DNA of 64,000 nt from contig NZ_LT732526.1 of NCBI RefSeq assembly GCF_900155545.1, positions 1,261,598-1,325,597 on the forward strand. The letters run 5' to 3'. Origin of the DNA: Clostridium sp. Marseille-P2415 (GTDB lineage Bacteria; Bacillota; Clostridia; Lachnospirales; Lachnospiraceae). Shown piece after piece: positions 1 through 8,118 of the stretch. The translations under genes and the position numbers were made by a program. The first letter of the stretch is position 1, and each line of letters starts with the position of its first letter. Under the pieces are notes generated by a model. The model did not search any database. It had not been told where the DNA came from and saw only the letters and a program-made list of their open reading frames with translations.

Positions 1-1008
1 CCTTGCCTGATAGGCTTCCCTTAACCGTCCGTAAAGGCCCTGCAGTAACCGTTCCACTTGAACCGCTTGTGTCCCGGATTCGTCAAAAGTGATTGCCAGG
101 AGTACACTTCCCCGGAGCGTTGATACAAGCAACTGCCCCATCCGGGGACCGCTGGTTACGAAGGCCAGGCCCGCAGGGGCCCAGGTATCGTTCCCGCTTT
201 GTATGACGGGTTCCAAAAAATTATATCCCTGCATTTCCTCATCACCTGTAACCAAAGGCCAGCCATAGTTACCACCCGGCTGTATGATATTAATTTCATC
301 ATGGGCCGTTTCTCCATGATCTGAGGCATATAACACATTCCTGTCATTCCAGGCCAGGCCCTGAGGATTTCTAAGTCCCAGGGCGTAAACCGGTGAACCC
401 GGAAAGGGATTATCAGGCGGAATACTTCCGTCTGTTCCAATCCGCAGAATTTTACCGGCCGGACTGCTTATTTCCTGTGCAAGATAACGCTCACCGGCAT
501 CACCGGCAGTTATATACAGGTAACCATCGGGGCCAATTTTTAACCTTCCGCCGTTATGGAACTGGCCTGCCGGAATCCGGTCCAAAAGAATTTCCTCCCC
601 GGAAGCGGTATTTCCCTCGATGCGCATACGTACCACACGGTTGTAAAGTCCTCCGTTTTCCATATAGGTATACATAAGATAAATATATCCGTTTGAAAGA
701 AAATCCCTGTCCAAAGCAAGCCCCAGAAGCCCGCCTTCTCCGGTACTGACAAATGGAGGGCCGAATGTATACACAGGCACCGGATTTAATATCCCGTTTT
801 CTATGACACGCAGGTTTCCGCTGCGCTCTGTAAAGAACAGCCTGCCGTCTTCACTGATGTCCACTGCCCAGGGTATATTGAGGTTTTCTGCAATAATCTG
901 AATCTGAAATGAAGAATTCTGAGAGTTAAGAATACCAAACCGGATATATTCCTCATTACGGTACCAGGCAGTCATATAGCTTAATGTGTTAAAACTTCCG
1001 TAAATCAT
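1..1008 (-). CDS. PQQ-dependent sugar dehydrogenase-like beta-propeller protein (3' end outside window)
   Basis: This open frame runs leftward off the window edge, with 336 codons visible. Translation shows hallmarks of the soluble glucose/sorbosone dehydrogenase (Asd/YliI) propeller: NIPWAVDI near residue 48, GEGGLLGLA near 90, FHNGGRL near 150 with the family's catalytic-type His, and EINIIQPGGNYGWP near 240. Family members oxidise aldose sugars with PQQ; whether this one binds PQQ cannot be seen. I chose ATG 1008 because AAGGAAG precedes it closely; ATG 1038 is an alternative. No signal peptide is visible, although relatives are often exported. It is the last visible gene of the arabinofuranosidase operon, so a role with released sugars is inferred. 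Confidence 0.75.
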   Translation of the reverse strand, partial: MIYGSFNTLSYMTAWYRNEEYIRFGILNSQNSSFQIQIIAENLNIPWAVDISEDGRLFFTERSGNLRVIENGILNPVPVYTFGPPFVSTGEGGLLGLALDRDFLSNGYIYLMYTYMENGGLYNRVVRMRIEGNTASGEEILLDRIPAGQFHNGGRLKIGPDGYLYITAGDAGERYLAQEISSPAGKILRIGTDGSIPPDNPFPGSPVYALGLRNPQGLAWNDRNVLYASDHGETAHDEINIIQPGGNYGWPLVTGDEEMQGYNFLEPVIQSGNDTWAPAGLAFVTSGPRMGQLLVSTLRGSVLLAITFDESGTQAVQVERLLQGLYGRLREAYQAR

Positions 1009-1137
1009 GGCTTCTTCCTTAATACCCTTAACCGGCATTGCCTGCCATATCTTCCTAGCATTATATGTCAGGAAATAAAATCATGTGCAAAGCTTCATTT
1101 TTAATTCTCTCGAATTATCGTTTTGGAACGACCTTTC

Positions 1138-1389
1138 TTACCAATAACGCTCCGCTGCCGGACATCTTCGAACAGCAATCGCTGCCCTCATTTCTACAAA
1201 ACAGCCGCATAAACGGCAAACCCCGTTCATCAGGCAGCTGCATCTTTCACAGCAGGATAACCGTTCTTTGTATAAGCTGTCATCTGCTCTTACACTTTCA
1301 TCCAGATGATCAACATAGCGCTGCAAATGTTGAAAAAATTCCTCTTCCGGAATGGAGTTCAGGCATTTCCTGCAAATTCTCTTTTCCAT
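1138..1389 (-). CDS. Small cysteine-rich protein, DUF6171-like
   Basis: An 83-residue protein with paired cysteines: CRKC at residues 5-8, CERC near 47-50, then C..CGC near 57-62 followed by VEMRAA and a closing RRCP. This spacing looks like a zinc-ribbon pair and matches my memory of the DUF6171 family of Clostridia (function unknown). A good ribosome site, AGGAAAAGG, lies just before the ATG, and the start is only about 10 bases after the arabinofuranosidase stop, so it is very probably co-transcribed with it. Function unknown; a structural or regulatory zinc-binding role is only a guess. Confidence 0.7.
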   Translation of the reverse strand: MEKRICRKCLNSIPEEEFFQHLQRYVDHLDESVRADDSLYKERLSCCERCSCLMNGVCRLCGCFVEMRAAIAVRRCPAAERYW

Positions 1390-1398
1390 AGCCTTTTC

Positions 1399-2901
1399 CT
1401 ACTTTATTGCAATATGCAGAACACTGCAGGCGGGTATTGTAAAATTCAGCCCATTCTTTCCAGTATGTATTTCATCATATATTTCCCGCCCCACTCTCCG
1501 TGGATTCTCAAACGTATTTCCGGCACGGTATTCCTCTGTCACAATCTCTCCCACAGCCTCTGTCACCGGCAGATTCAACACGAATGTCTCAATATCATAC
1601 GCTTCTGTCAAGGACAGATTCGTCATTGTAAGATGCAGGATTCCTTCCTCATCCATGGTCACTGATTCTGTCAAGTTGGGAACCATATACTTATCTTCCA
1701 TACCGATCTGCTCAGTCTCAAGGCTGCTTTCAACCAGAAACGAATCCTGATGATGCTGGTACATATGAAACACATGGTAGGTAGGCGTCAGAATCATGTC
1801 CTCTCCTTCTGTCAGAATCACGGCCTGAAGCACATTGACCATCTGGGCCAGATTTGCCATGGTGACTCTGCGGCTATGCTTATTAAATATATTCAGCGTA
1901 ATACCGGCAGCCAGCGCATCCCGCATTGTGCTTTGCTGGTATAAGAAGCCCGGTCTGGTTCCCGGTTCCTCCGTATACCAGGTCCCCCATTCATCCACAA
2001 TCATACCGATCTTTCCAGACGGATCAAACATATCCATAATCGCACCATGACGGCGGATCAGCTCATCCATATATAACGCTTTGCTTAACGTCTTATACCA
2101 TGTTTTTTCATCAAACTCCGTGGCGCTTCCTTTCACCTTCCAGCCCTCCGGGTGGACATAGTAATGCAGGGACAAACCATCCATAAATCCATGCATGGAC
2201 TCTGACGAATGGGCAAAACAAGCGCTCAATACATTCCGGGTCCATTCATAATCATCCACATTTGCCCCACAGGCAATTTTCTGTATTTTTTTATCCTTCT
2301 TATAATCTCTTACATAAGTCTGATAACGGCGGTATTCATTTGCATAATATTCGGGAGTCATGTTTCCGCCGCACCCCCAGTTCTCATTGCCAACACCAAA
2401 GAAATCTACGTCCCAGGATTCTTTTCTTCCATTGGCTTCCCGCAGCATAGCCATGGGAGATAGTCCATCGAAGGTCATATACTCAATCCATTCCGACATT
2501 TCCTGTACCGTTCCGCTCCCCACGTTGCCATTAATATATGTTCTACATCCCAGCTGACGGCATAATTCAAAATATTCATGAGTCCCAAAACTATTATCCT
2601 CAACACTTCCACCCCAGTGTGTATTAATCATCTTTTTACGGGATTCCTTCTTTCCTATCCCGTCTTTCCAATGATATTCATCCGCAAAACAGCCTCCCGG
2701 CCAACGCAATACCGGAACCCTTATTTTTCTTAGCGCCTGCACCACGTCCTTGCGCATTCCATTTTCATTTGGTATCGCGGAATTTTCGCCGACATAGATT
2801 CCTTCGTAAATTCCTCTTCCCAGATGTTCTGAAAAATGTCCATAAATCTCCCGATTCACCTTGCTGATCCTTTTCAAAGGATTTATTACTAATTTTGCCA
2901 T
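1399..2901 (-). CDS. abfA: Alpha-L-arabinofuranosidase, GH51
   Basis: A 500-residue intracellular-type GH51 enzyme (no signal peptide) that removes arabinofuranosyl groups from arabinan or arabinoxylan oligomers. The N-terminus [20 protein letters not shown] and the [11 protein letters not shown] block are typical. The acid/base Glu is E173 in GVGNENWG and the nucleophile is E304 in VDEWGTWY. The open frame extends 43 codons upstream, but ATG 2901 has AAAGGGG at a proper distance and begins the conserved MAKLVI segment, so I start there. It lies downstream of an ABC importer and a sugar-type regulator, consistent with cleaving imported arabino-oligosaccharides. A strong hairpin-plus-T site lies just upstream, so it must have its own promoter or be expressed by readthrough. 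Confidence 0.95.
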   Translation of the reverse strand: MAKLVINPLKRISKVNREIYGHFSEHLGRGIYEGIYVGENSAIPNENGMRKDVVQALRKIRVPVLRWPGGCFADEYHWKDGIGKKESRKKMINTHWGGSVEDNSFGTHEYFELCRQLGCRTYINGNVGSGTVQEMSEWIEYMTFDGLSPMAMLREANGRKESWDVDFFGVGNENWGCGGNMTPEYYANEYRRYQTYVRDYKKDKKIQKIACGANVDDYEWTRNVLSACFAHSSESMHGFMDGLSLHYYVHPEGWKVKGSATEFDEKTWYKTLSKALYMDELIRRHGAIMDMFDPSGKIGMIVDEWGTWYTEEPGTRPGFLYQQSTMRDALAAGITLNIFNKHSRRVTMANLAQMVNVLQAVILTEGEDMILTPTYHVFHMYQHHQDSFLVESSLETEQIGMEDKYMVPNLTESVTMDEEGILHLTMTNLSLTEAYDIETFVLNLPVTEAVGEIVTEEYRAGNTFENPRRVGREIYDEIHTGKNGLNFTIPACSVLHIAIK

Positions 2902-2963
2902 AACAGATACCCCTTTCTTAATTTCAACCGGAAGAAACACGCTTTGCGAGTTTGCCCGGGTAA

Positions 2964-3006
2964 ATAAAAAGGATGGCTTTCCCCCATACCGGGGTTTGAG
3001 CCATCC
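2964..3006 (-). terminator. Intrinsic terminator or attenuator after the winged-helix regulator
   Basis: On the minus strand GGATGGCT pairs with AGCCATCC, and an inner CCCC pairs with GGGG around GGTAT, followed directly by TTTTTATTTA. It sits 8 bases after the regulator stop and about 60 bases before the abfA start. Confidence 0.85.
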
Positions 3007-3013
3007 TCCTGTA

Positions 3014-3952
3014 CTAAATATTATTTTCATTTTTTACAGGACCATAGTGAATACGCACCTTGATATCCTGATTGTAATTTCCGAAACTGCTTCCAAATAT
3101 AGTCAGGCCGCCTGGGTTTACCGCATCATCCTTTACCTGGAATTTCAATTTGATCGGACTGCGTCTGTCAAGATTCAAATCATCAATCCTTACAGAAGAT
3201 ATTTTTAACCCATCAATAAAGGTACCATACTGATTCACTACGATCATTTTTAAAAGGCCATATTGATTCCAGTTGGGAAACCACCAGTCCGGCGTAAAAA
3301 TTCCCTGAACATCACCAAAATCCCCCGGGCTGGTCCACGTTCCCAATTCCACATTATTGATGCAAATCGTAATATCGGAAGGCCAGTCATTATTGACTCC
3401 AGGTGCTTCACTTCCTATTTCAAGAGAAAAAGTGATCTGATCGACCTGCTGAAGCGGAGGAAGCAAATTGGGGATCATGTATTCAATATATCCTTTTGTA
3501 AACCAGACGATCTCAGCTTTAAACCGATCCGGATGGGCAAAATAGCGCGGATCATCCACTTCCCCTATAATTGCCCGGCTGCTGGCCAGGCCACAAGTCG
3601 GCAGAATCTGATAATCTGAAAAATACCCTACATTAATATCGGTCGTGTATGTATTTTTCCCATTATCACTTTGTTTCGGCGCAATATCCACCAGCAGCTT
3701 ATCAACATTCACACGGCACAGCTTCTGGTTCCCATGACCGTTATGTTCTGTTATCACCCGAATAATACCACTGTCTTCCAGCTTCCTGATATGACTGGTT
3801 AACGCTCCATTTGTCACTCCAAGACTGGAAGCAAGTTCATTCATATTCATTTCGGTATGCTCTATCAAAAGCTTTATGATCTCAATTCTCAGTTCAGATC
3901 CCAGAGCATTAAAAACCTTCAGCCCTTCTTCTATATTTTTAATATGCAGCAT
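3014..3952 (-). CDS. ArsR-like winged-helix regulator with large C-terminal ligand-type domain
   Basis: A 312-residue protein. Residues 1-80 form a winged helix ([16 protein letters not shown], then [28 protein letters not shown]), as in ArsR regulators. The remaining ~220 residues are rich in beta-type sequence with many aromatic and Asn residues ([11 protein letters not shown]), and look like a carbohydrate-binding-type sandwich; I infer a sugar sensor. Long ArsR proteins like this are frequent beside glycosidases in Lachnospiraceae. The ATG at 3952 has AAAGGA 7 bases upstream; the GTG five codons earlier overlaps that site and is less likely. It lies between the importer and abfA and probably controls both. 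Confidence 0.8.
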   Translation of the reverse strand: MLHIKNIEEGLKVFNALGSELRIEIIKLLIEHTEMNMNELASSLGVTNGALTSHIRKLEDSGIIRVITEHNGHGNQKLCRVNVDKLLVDIAPKQSDNGKNTYTTDINVGYFSDYQILPTCGLASSRAIIGEVDDPRYFAHPDRFKAEIVWFTKGYIEYMIPNLLPPLQQVDQITFSLEIGSEAPGVNNDWPSDITICINNVELGTWTSPGDFGDVQGIFTPDWWFPNWNQYGLLKMIVVNQYGTFIDGLKISSVRIDDLNLDRRSPIKLKFQVKDDAVNPGGLTIFGSSFGNYNQDIKVRIHYGPVKNENNI

Positions 3953-4261
3953 GGCAGTTCCTTTCACATATGAAGATACGCGGATACTTACTTAAAAATT
4001 TTAGACAAACCTGAATATCATCATACATGAATTTTCATGAAGATACAATACCTGATTTCGAAAAAGCTGCATCTTCCACTTCTCTATATGCTTTTGGAGT
4101 TTCGGCTCAAAAAACTCTTTATCACATACAAAGATTCCTCATTCTGCTTTGCTTCCCCATATCCCCTCTCTGTCACCTCCTGTCTTTCCGTTTTGCAGTA
4201 GGATGATTGTTTCATTTGTACCATATCGGAAGTATATGCTTTTTTCTCTGTTCATATTATT
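3953..4261 (-). promoter_or_regulatory. Leader of the winged-helix regulator gene
   Basis: A 309-base gap with no gene. It holds a short palindrome, CATGAATTTTCATG at 4026-4039, and the decamer ATGAAGATAC twice (3970-3979 and 4037-4046), 67 bases apart. These are candidate binding sites for the adjacent regulator. No confident -35/-10 pair was found; TTGTCT near 4010 is the best -35 candidate. Confidence 0.35.
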
Positions 4262-5107
4262 TCACCCCTTAACAGCACCAACCGTCATGCCCTCAATAAA
4301 ATATCTCTGGAAACATAAAAATACAATCAATACGGGAAGAATTGCAAACATGGAACCCGCAATCAGCAAATCATAGTTGTTCCCATAAGGGGTCAGCAAT
4401 GTATTAAGGCCTATTGGAAGCGTAAATCTTCTGGCATCACGGTATACCAGCATTGGCCACAGCATGTTGTTCCATGATCCCATTGCACATAGAATTGCCA
4501 TCGCTGCAAATGCCGGCTTGGTAATTGGAAGCATAATCTTCACGCAAATGCCAAATTCCGTAGCTCCATCGACCCTGCCTGCATCCAGAAGTTCTTTCGG
4601 CAGCGAAACCATATACTGCCGGAAGAAAAATATGGTGGATGCACTGCATACCCCCGGAAGAATCACACCGGCAACCGTATTAATCAGGCTTAAGTCTATC
4701 ATTTCCTGATAAAGCGGCAGCATCAGGATCTCAAAAGGAACCATCATAGTTGCGATTACCAGGAAGAATAATATGTTCTTGAGCTTATATTCATACATGG
4801 TCAATCCATAGGCCACAAAATAACAGATCATCAAAGTTAGTCCTACCGTAAGCAGAGTTAATACCGCGCTGTTCTTAAACCATAAAAAATATTTTTTTGA
4901 GTCCGCATTCCAGGAAAACAGGTACTTATAATTATCCAATGTCATTGTGGAAAAATCCAGGTTAATGCTCAGCCCGTGCCGGATCAATTCCCTGCCGGGC
5001 CTGAAAGAAGCGAGGAATCCTGCCAATACCGGAAACAGAACCAGACAGCACAGGCAGGCAAAAAACACAATTGCCAAAACCGTAAGGAGTTTATCCTTTT
5101 TATTCAT
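4262..5107 (-). CDS. Carbohydrate ABC transporter permease, MalG type
   Basis: A 281-residue inner-membrane permease of the CUT1 sugar importer class. It has six hydrophobic segments, the first at residues 9-31. The EAA loop, which docks the ATPase, is at about residues 175-195 (ELLDAGRVDGATEFGICVKI; the conserved G-containing region is intact). It starts 2 bases after the stop of the partner permease, so the two are translationally coupled. No ATPase gene lies in the operon; this is normal for CUT1 systems, which share an MsmX-type ATPase encoded elsewhere. The likely substrate is an arabino- or xylo-oligosaccharide, inferred from abfA downstream. Confidence 0.92.
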   Translation of the reverse strand: MNKKDKLLTVLAIVFFACLCCLVLFPVLAGFLASFRPGRELIRHGLSINLDFSTMTLDNYKYLFSWNADSKKYFLWFKNSAVLTLLTVGLTLMICYFVAYGLTMYEYKLKNILFFLVIATMMVPFEILMLPLYQEMIDLSLINTVAGVILPGVCSASTIFFFRQYMVSLPKELLDAGRVDGATEFGICVKIMLPITKPAFAAMAILCAMGSWNNMLWPMLVYRDARRFTLPIGLNTLLTPYGNNYDLLIAGSMFAILPVLIVFLCFQRYFIEGMTVGAVKG

Positions 5108-5109
5108 AA

Positions 5110-6006
5110 CTATTTTTCCTCCTTCTTAAAGGTACCATTAAAAATAAGCTGAACCACATTAATCAGGAGTGCTATTGCAAGAAGAATCAGGCCGACAGCC
5201 GAAGCATATCCCATTTGATTCTTTTCGATTCCTCTTTTGTAAAGATATCCGACGATCGTCAAACCGATATTTTTCGGCGAGCTGTTTCCTGCCCACAGCA
5301 TAAAGCTTTCCAAAAACATAGCCAATCCTGCATAGACACTGATGGTGAGCACATACACCGTAGTTGGCTTTAATAAAGGAATGGTGATATAGCGAAATTT
5401 ATTCCATGCAGAGGCCCCGTCAATAGCGGCTGATTCATACAGAGTTGTATCAATGCTTTTCAGTCCCGATAAGAAGTACAGCATATTGACTCCCGTCCAC
5501 CTCCAGCAGCAGAGTACAAGAAGTGCGGTCATGGCAAGATTCTTACTCTTAAGCCATGCAACCGGTGCCTTTCCAAAAAAGCTTAAAAAGACATTCATCT
5601 GTCCCGTGGGCAATTCAGAAAACATCAGGCGGAATAAGGTACCTGAAATCACTACCGATGTCAATGCCGGTAAATATAATACCCCTTTCCAGAATCCTTT
5701 CGCCTTTACCAGATTACTATCCATCAAAACAGCAAAAAACATGGGAAAAGGCAGTAATAATGCTATGGAAAGAACCATATATGTAAAGCTGTTCCTAATC
5801 GCCGTATGAAACGTAGTATCTTTCAATAGTTTCGTATAATTATCCACCCCGATCCACTCAATCCGCCCCGGAAGAATACTCTGAAAGCTCATTTTAACCG
5901 TACTGAACAGCGGATAGATCCAAAATACCGTAAAACTTAATATAAATGGCAGCACAAAAAGAAAAGGAGCTGCTTTTTGTGAATACAGGATTCGTTTTAT
6001 TTTCAT
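5110..6006 (-). CDS. Carbohydrate ABC transporter permease, MalF type
   Basis: A 298-residue permease with about six membrane spans, beginning KAAPFLFVLPFILSFTVFWIYP. The EAA loop reads YESAAIDGASAWNKFRYITI near residue 195. It pairs with the MalG-type gene that follows by 2 bases. The frame allows an ATG at 6024, but ATG 6006 is preceded by GGAGGGGATGGA and begins the usual short positively charged lead, so I chose it. It belongs to the operon starting with the binding protein at 7435. Confidence 0.92.
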   Translation of the reverse strand: MKIKRILYSQKAAPFLFVLPFILSFTVFWIYPLFSTVKMSFQSILPGRIEWIGVDNYTKLLKDTTFHTAIRNSFTYMVLSIALLLPFPMFFAVLMDSNLVKAKGFWKGVLYLPALTSVVISGTLFRLMFSELPTGQMNVFLSFFGKAPVAWLKSKNLAMTALLVLCCWRWTGVNMLYFLSGLKSIDTTLYESAAIDGASAWNKFRYITIPLLKPTTVYVLTISVYAGLAMFLESFMLWAGNSSPKNIGLTIVGYLYKRGIEKNQMGYASAVGLILLAIALLINVVQLIFNGTFKKEEK

Positions 6007-6079
6007 TCCATCCCCTCCAATCATTTAACAGGCCGGTGTTATTCCCTTCCAGCCGAGCGCTCCGGCCCTTGCTTCTATA

Positions 6080-7435
6080 TTACTCTTCCAACTCCAGATA
6101 ATCCTGCGCTTCCTGTAATGCCTCATCCACAGCTTTCCCGTCTTCCAGGACCTCGTTAAGTGTAGTAGTGCAAAAATAATCATTGATTCCGGGAGTCATA
6201 CTCGTAACGCTCAACGTCATGATTTCTGCTTTCACTTCATTTAAAACATCAAAAGGATTGGTCTTGAAAAAGCTGATATATTTATTGGCGGTATCTTTCG
6301 TCACCGTTTCATCAGTCCACAGCTTCGTATTGCATACATCGAAGCCCAGCTGCTCCCAAATCTGGCGGCTTCCTTCCTGGGAGCATTTTGCGAATGCAAT
6401 AAAATCCGCAGCCAGTTCCGGATCAGAGGACTGTGCCGTTACCGCAGTACCCGTTCCTCCGATTCCGACAGAACGGTTCTGTCCCTCTTTAAATACCGGC
6501 AATGGTGCCATGGCTACTTTTCCTTTCATTTCAGGCATATAATTTAAGAAACGGCTCATATACCATAATGCTTTCGGGAAGGATGCGATATTTCCATCCA
6601 GTATATTCTGAAAGCCTTCTTCCAAATCCACATGTCCTGCGGGTGAAATCATCGCAATGCCTTCTGACAGCCAATTCTGCTGCATCGTAAGCATTTTCTT
6701 CACAGATTCCAGCTGCACATTCACAGAACCATCATTGGCAGCTGCCCAATCTTCCCCATACTGGGCCATTGCAATTGTCAGCCAATCGATGCCGGCAGTA
6801 TCCACGCTTGTCAGCTTCACTTCCCCATTGGACGCCTCTTTTAATTTCTTACCCGCTTCCGTATAATCATCCCATGTTTTGATTTTCGTATAATCAATGC
6901 CATACTTTTCCAAAATCTCCGTATTATAATACATAACGGCCGCCCCTACATGTGTTGGCACTCCATAATAATTTCCATCTTTCGAATACACATCCAATCT
7001 GGACTGAACCATATCTTTTTTATATGGCTCCAAAGCTTTATTCAAAGGATAAAGCTGTATTTCTCCCTGAAGGAAATTCGGGAACTGACCGATTTCAACA
7101 TCGCACAGATCCGGCGCACCCTGTCCGGTCTGCAATGCCATGATTAATTTATTATGCATGTCGGGAAATGGATAAGTAGTAAAGGTCACCTGAATCTGCC
7201 GGTCCGGGTTATCCTCATTCCATTTTTCAACCATACTCGCATAAAATGTATTATGTAATTCCACAAATGACCACATTTCCATATGCGTACCGGTATCCGG
7301 TCCTACCGTTGTTACCACTGCTTCTTCTGTTTCACCGGCAGTTGTCTGCGCAGAATCTGCTGATGAACTGCATCCGGATAAAATAGTTGCTGCCACTGCA
7401 GCACCGGCCAGGATGCCGGCTAATTTTCTTTTCAT
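6080..7435 (-). CDS. Sugar ABC transporter substrate-binding lipoprotein
   Basis: A 451-residue extracellular solute-binding protein (family 1). The lipoprotein signal ends ATILSGC with the lipidated Cys at residue 22, followed by a Ser/Thr-rich linker. The mature part shows the usual fold signatures: LQTGQGAPDLCDVEIGQF, YGVPTHVGAAVMYYN and GIGGTGTAVTAQSSDPELAADFI. It captures oligosaccharides at the cell surface for the two permeases downstream. It is the first gene of its operon, directly behind a clear promoter at 7465-7493. Confidence 0.93.
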   Translation of the reverse strand: MKRKLAGILAGAAVAATILSGCSSSADSAQTTAGETEEAVVTTVGPDTGTHMEMWSFVELHNTFYASMVEKWNEDNPDRQIQVTFTTYPFPDMHNKLIMALQTGQGAPDLCDVEIGQFPNFLQGEIQLYPLNKALEPYKKDMVQSRLDVYSKDGNYYGVPTHVGAAVMYYNTEILEKYGIDYTKIKTWDDYTEAGKKLKEASNGEVKLTSVDTAGIDWLTIAMAQYGEDWAAANDGSVNVQLESVKKMLTMQQNWLSEGIAMISPAGHVDLEEGFQNILDGNIASFPKALWYMSRFLNYMPEMKGKVAMAPLPVFKEGQNRSVGIGGTGTAVTAQSSDPELAADFIAFAKCSQEGSRQIWEQLGFDVCNTKLWTDETVTKDTANKYISFFKTNPFDVLNEVKAEIMTLSVTSMTPGINDYFCTTTLNEVLEDGKAVDEALQEAQDYLELEE

Positions 7436-7464
7436 AATATCACTCCTTTAGTTTTTATTATAAT

Positions 7465-7493
7465 ATTATAGTCTTTTCTAAACACTTTGACAA
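7465..7493 (-). promoter_or_regulatory. Sigma-A promoter of the first ABC importer operon
   Basis: Minus strand TTGTCA (7493-7488), a 17-base spacer, then TATAAT (7470-7465), about 30 bases before the start codon and its AAAGGAGTG ribosome site. It begins right after the GH43 remnant stop. Confidence 0.85.
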
Positions 7494-7501
7494 AAAAATA
7501 A

Positions 7502-7784
7502 CTATTTCTTAAAAGAAAACACTGGTTCTCCTTCTGCATTCCACCTCGCTTTTATAACCATCGTATGGCTGTTCGGGTCAAATAAATACCCCATCTTCTC
7601 CTTTCACAAAACTGTTATGTCCCGGGCCAAATATGTGCTTGGTTTCATCCATAGACAAAGCTCTGGTTTCCGGCTCTTTTTCCATGCACGCGGATCCGTA
7701 AATCATCATTCTATGGCAGACATGCTTGGTCGTTTCATATATTTCCCCTGACTTATTTCTTATAATTTTGTCTATATTATACAA
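7502..7784 (-). pseudogene. Remnant of a GH43 beta-xylosidase/arabinosidase (C-terminal part)
   Basis: Two short frames read like the end of a GH43 enzyme. The first (about 7578-7784) ends with the family motif GPGHNSF and then GEDGVFI before a stop. In another frame, from about 7580 to the TAG at 7502, the text reads FDPNSHTMVIKARWNAEGEP, the usual GH43 closing segment. The catalytic propeller blades and roughly 25 residues between the two pieces are missing, so this is a deleted, frameshifted relic. A GH43 gene would fit this arabinoxylan locus. Upstream of GPGHNSF the similarity is weak. Confidence 0.6.
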
Positions 7785-8118
7785 CTACATTCGCTTTAGT
7801 TCAAGCATTATTTTAGCTATTTATAAATTATTTCTTATTTTCCTATAGTTTAAACATTTTATTCTTACTGTAACATCTCTATGGCGGCTTCAGCCAAATG
7901 ATGAATCGAAAATACGCAATCTATGCTCCAAACAAGATTCGACTGTGCTATTTAAACGAACCAAGCGCAAATTTTGGCACATAAAGTGTATAATTTTGGC
8001 ACTTGGGTTGAATCTTAACTTCTTTTTGCTATTATAAAAATATCTATCCCCCCAACCAGTAACGTTTTATATATTTTAGAAAAGCGGGATATTTATTATT
8101 TTTCAGGAGGTGGTAATT
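7785..8118 (+). promoter_or_regulatory. Control region of the xylanase gene
   Basis: A 330-base gap. A promoter reads TTGAAT (8008-8013), 16 bases, TATTAT (8030-8035). Just upstream the undecamer AATTTTGGCAC occurs twice (7970-7980 and 7992-8002), 22 bases apart, i.e. two helical turns on the same face, as expected for an activator or repressor site. AGGAGG at 8105-8110 is the xylanase ribosome site. Confidence 0.65.
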
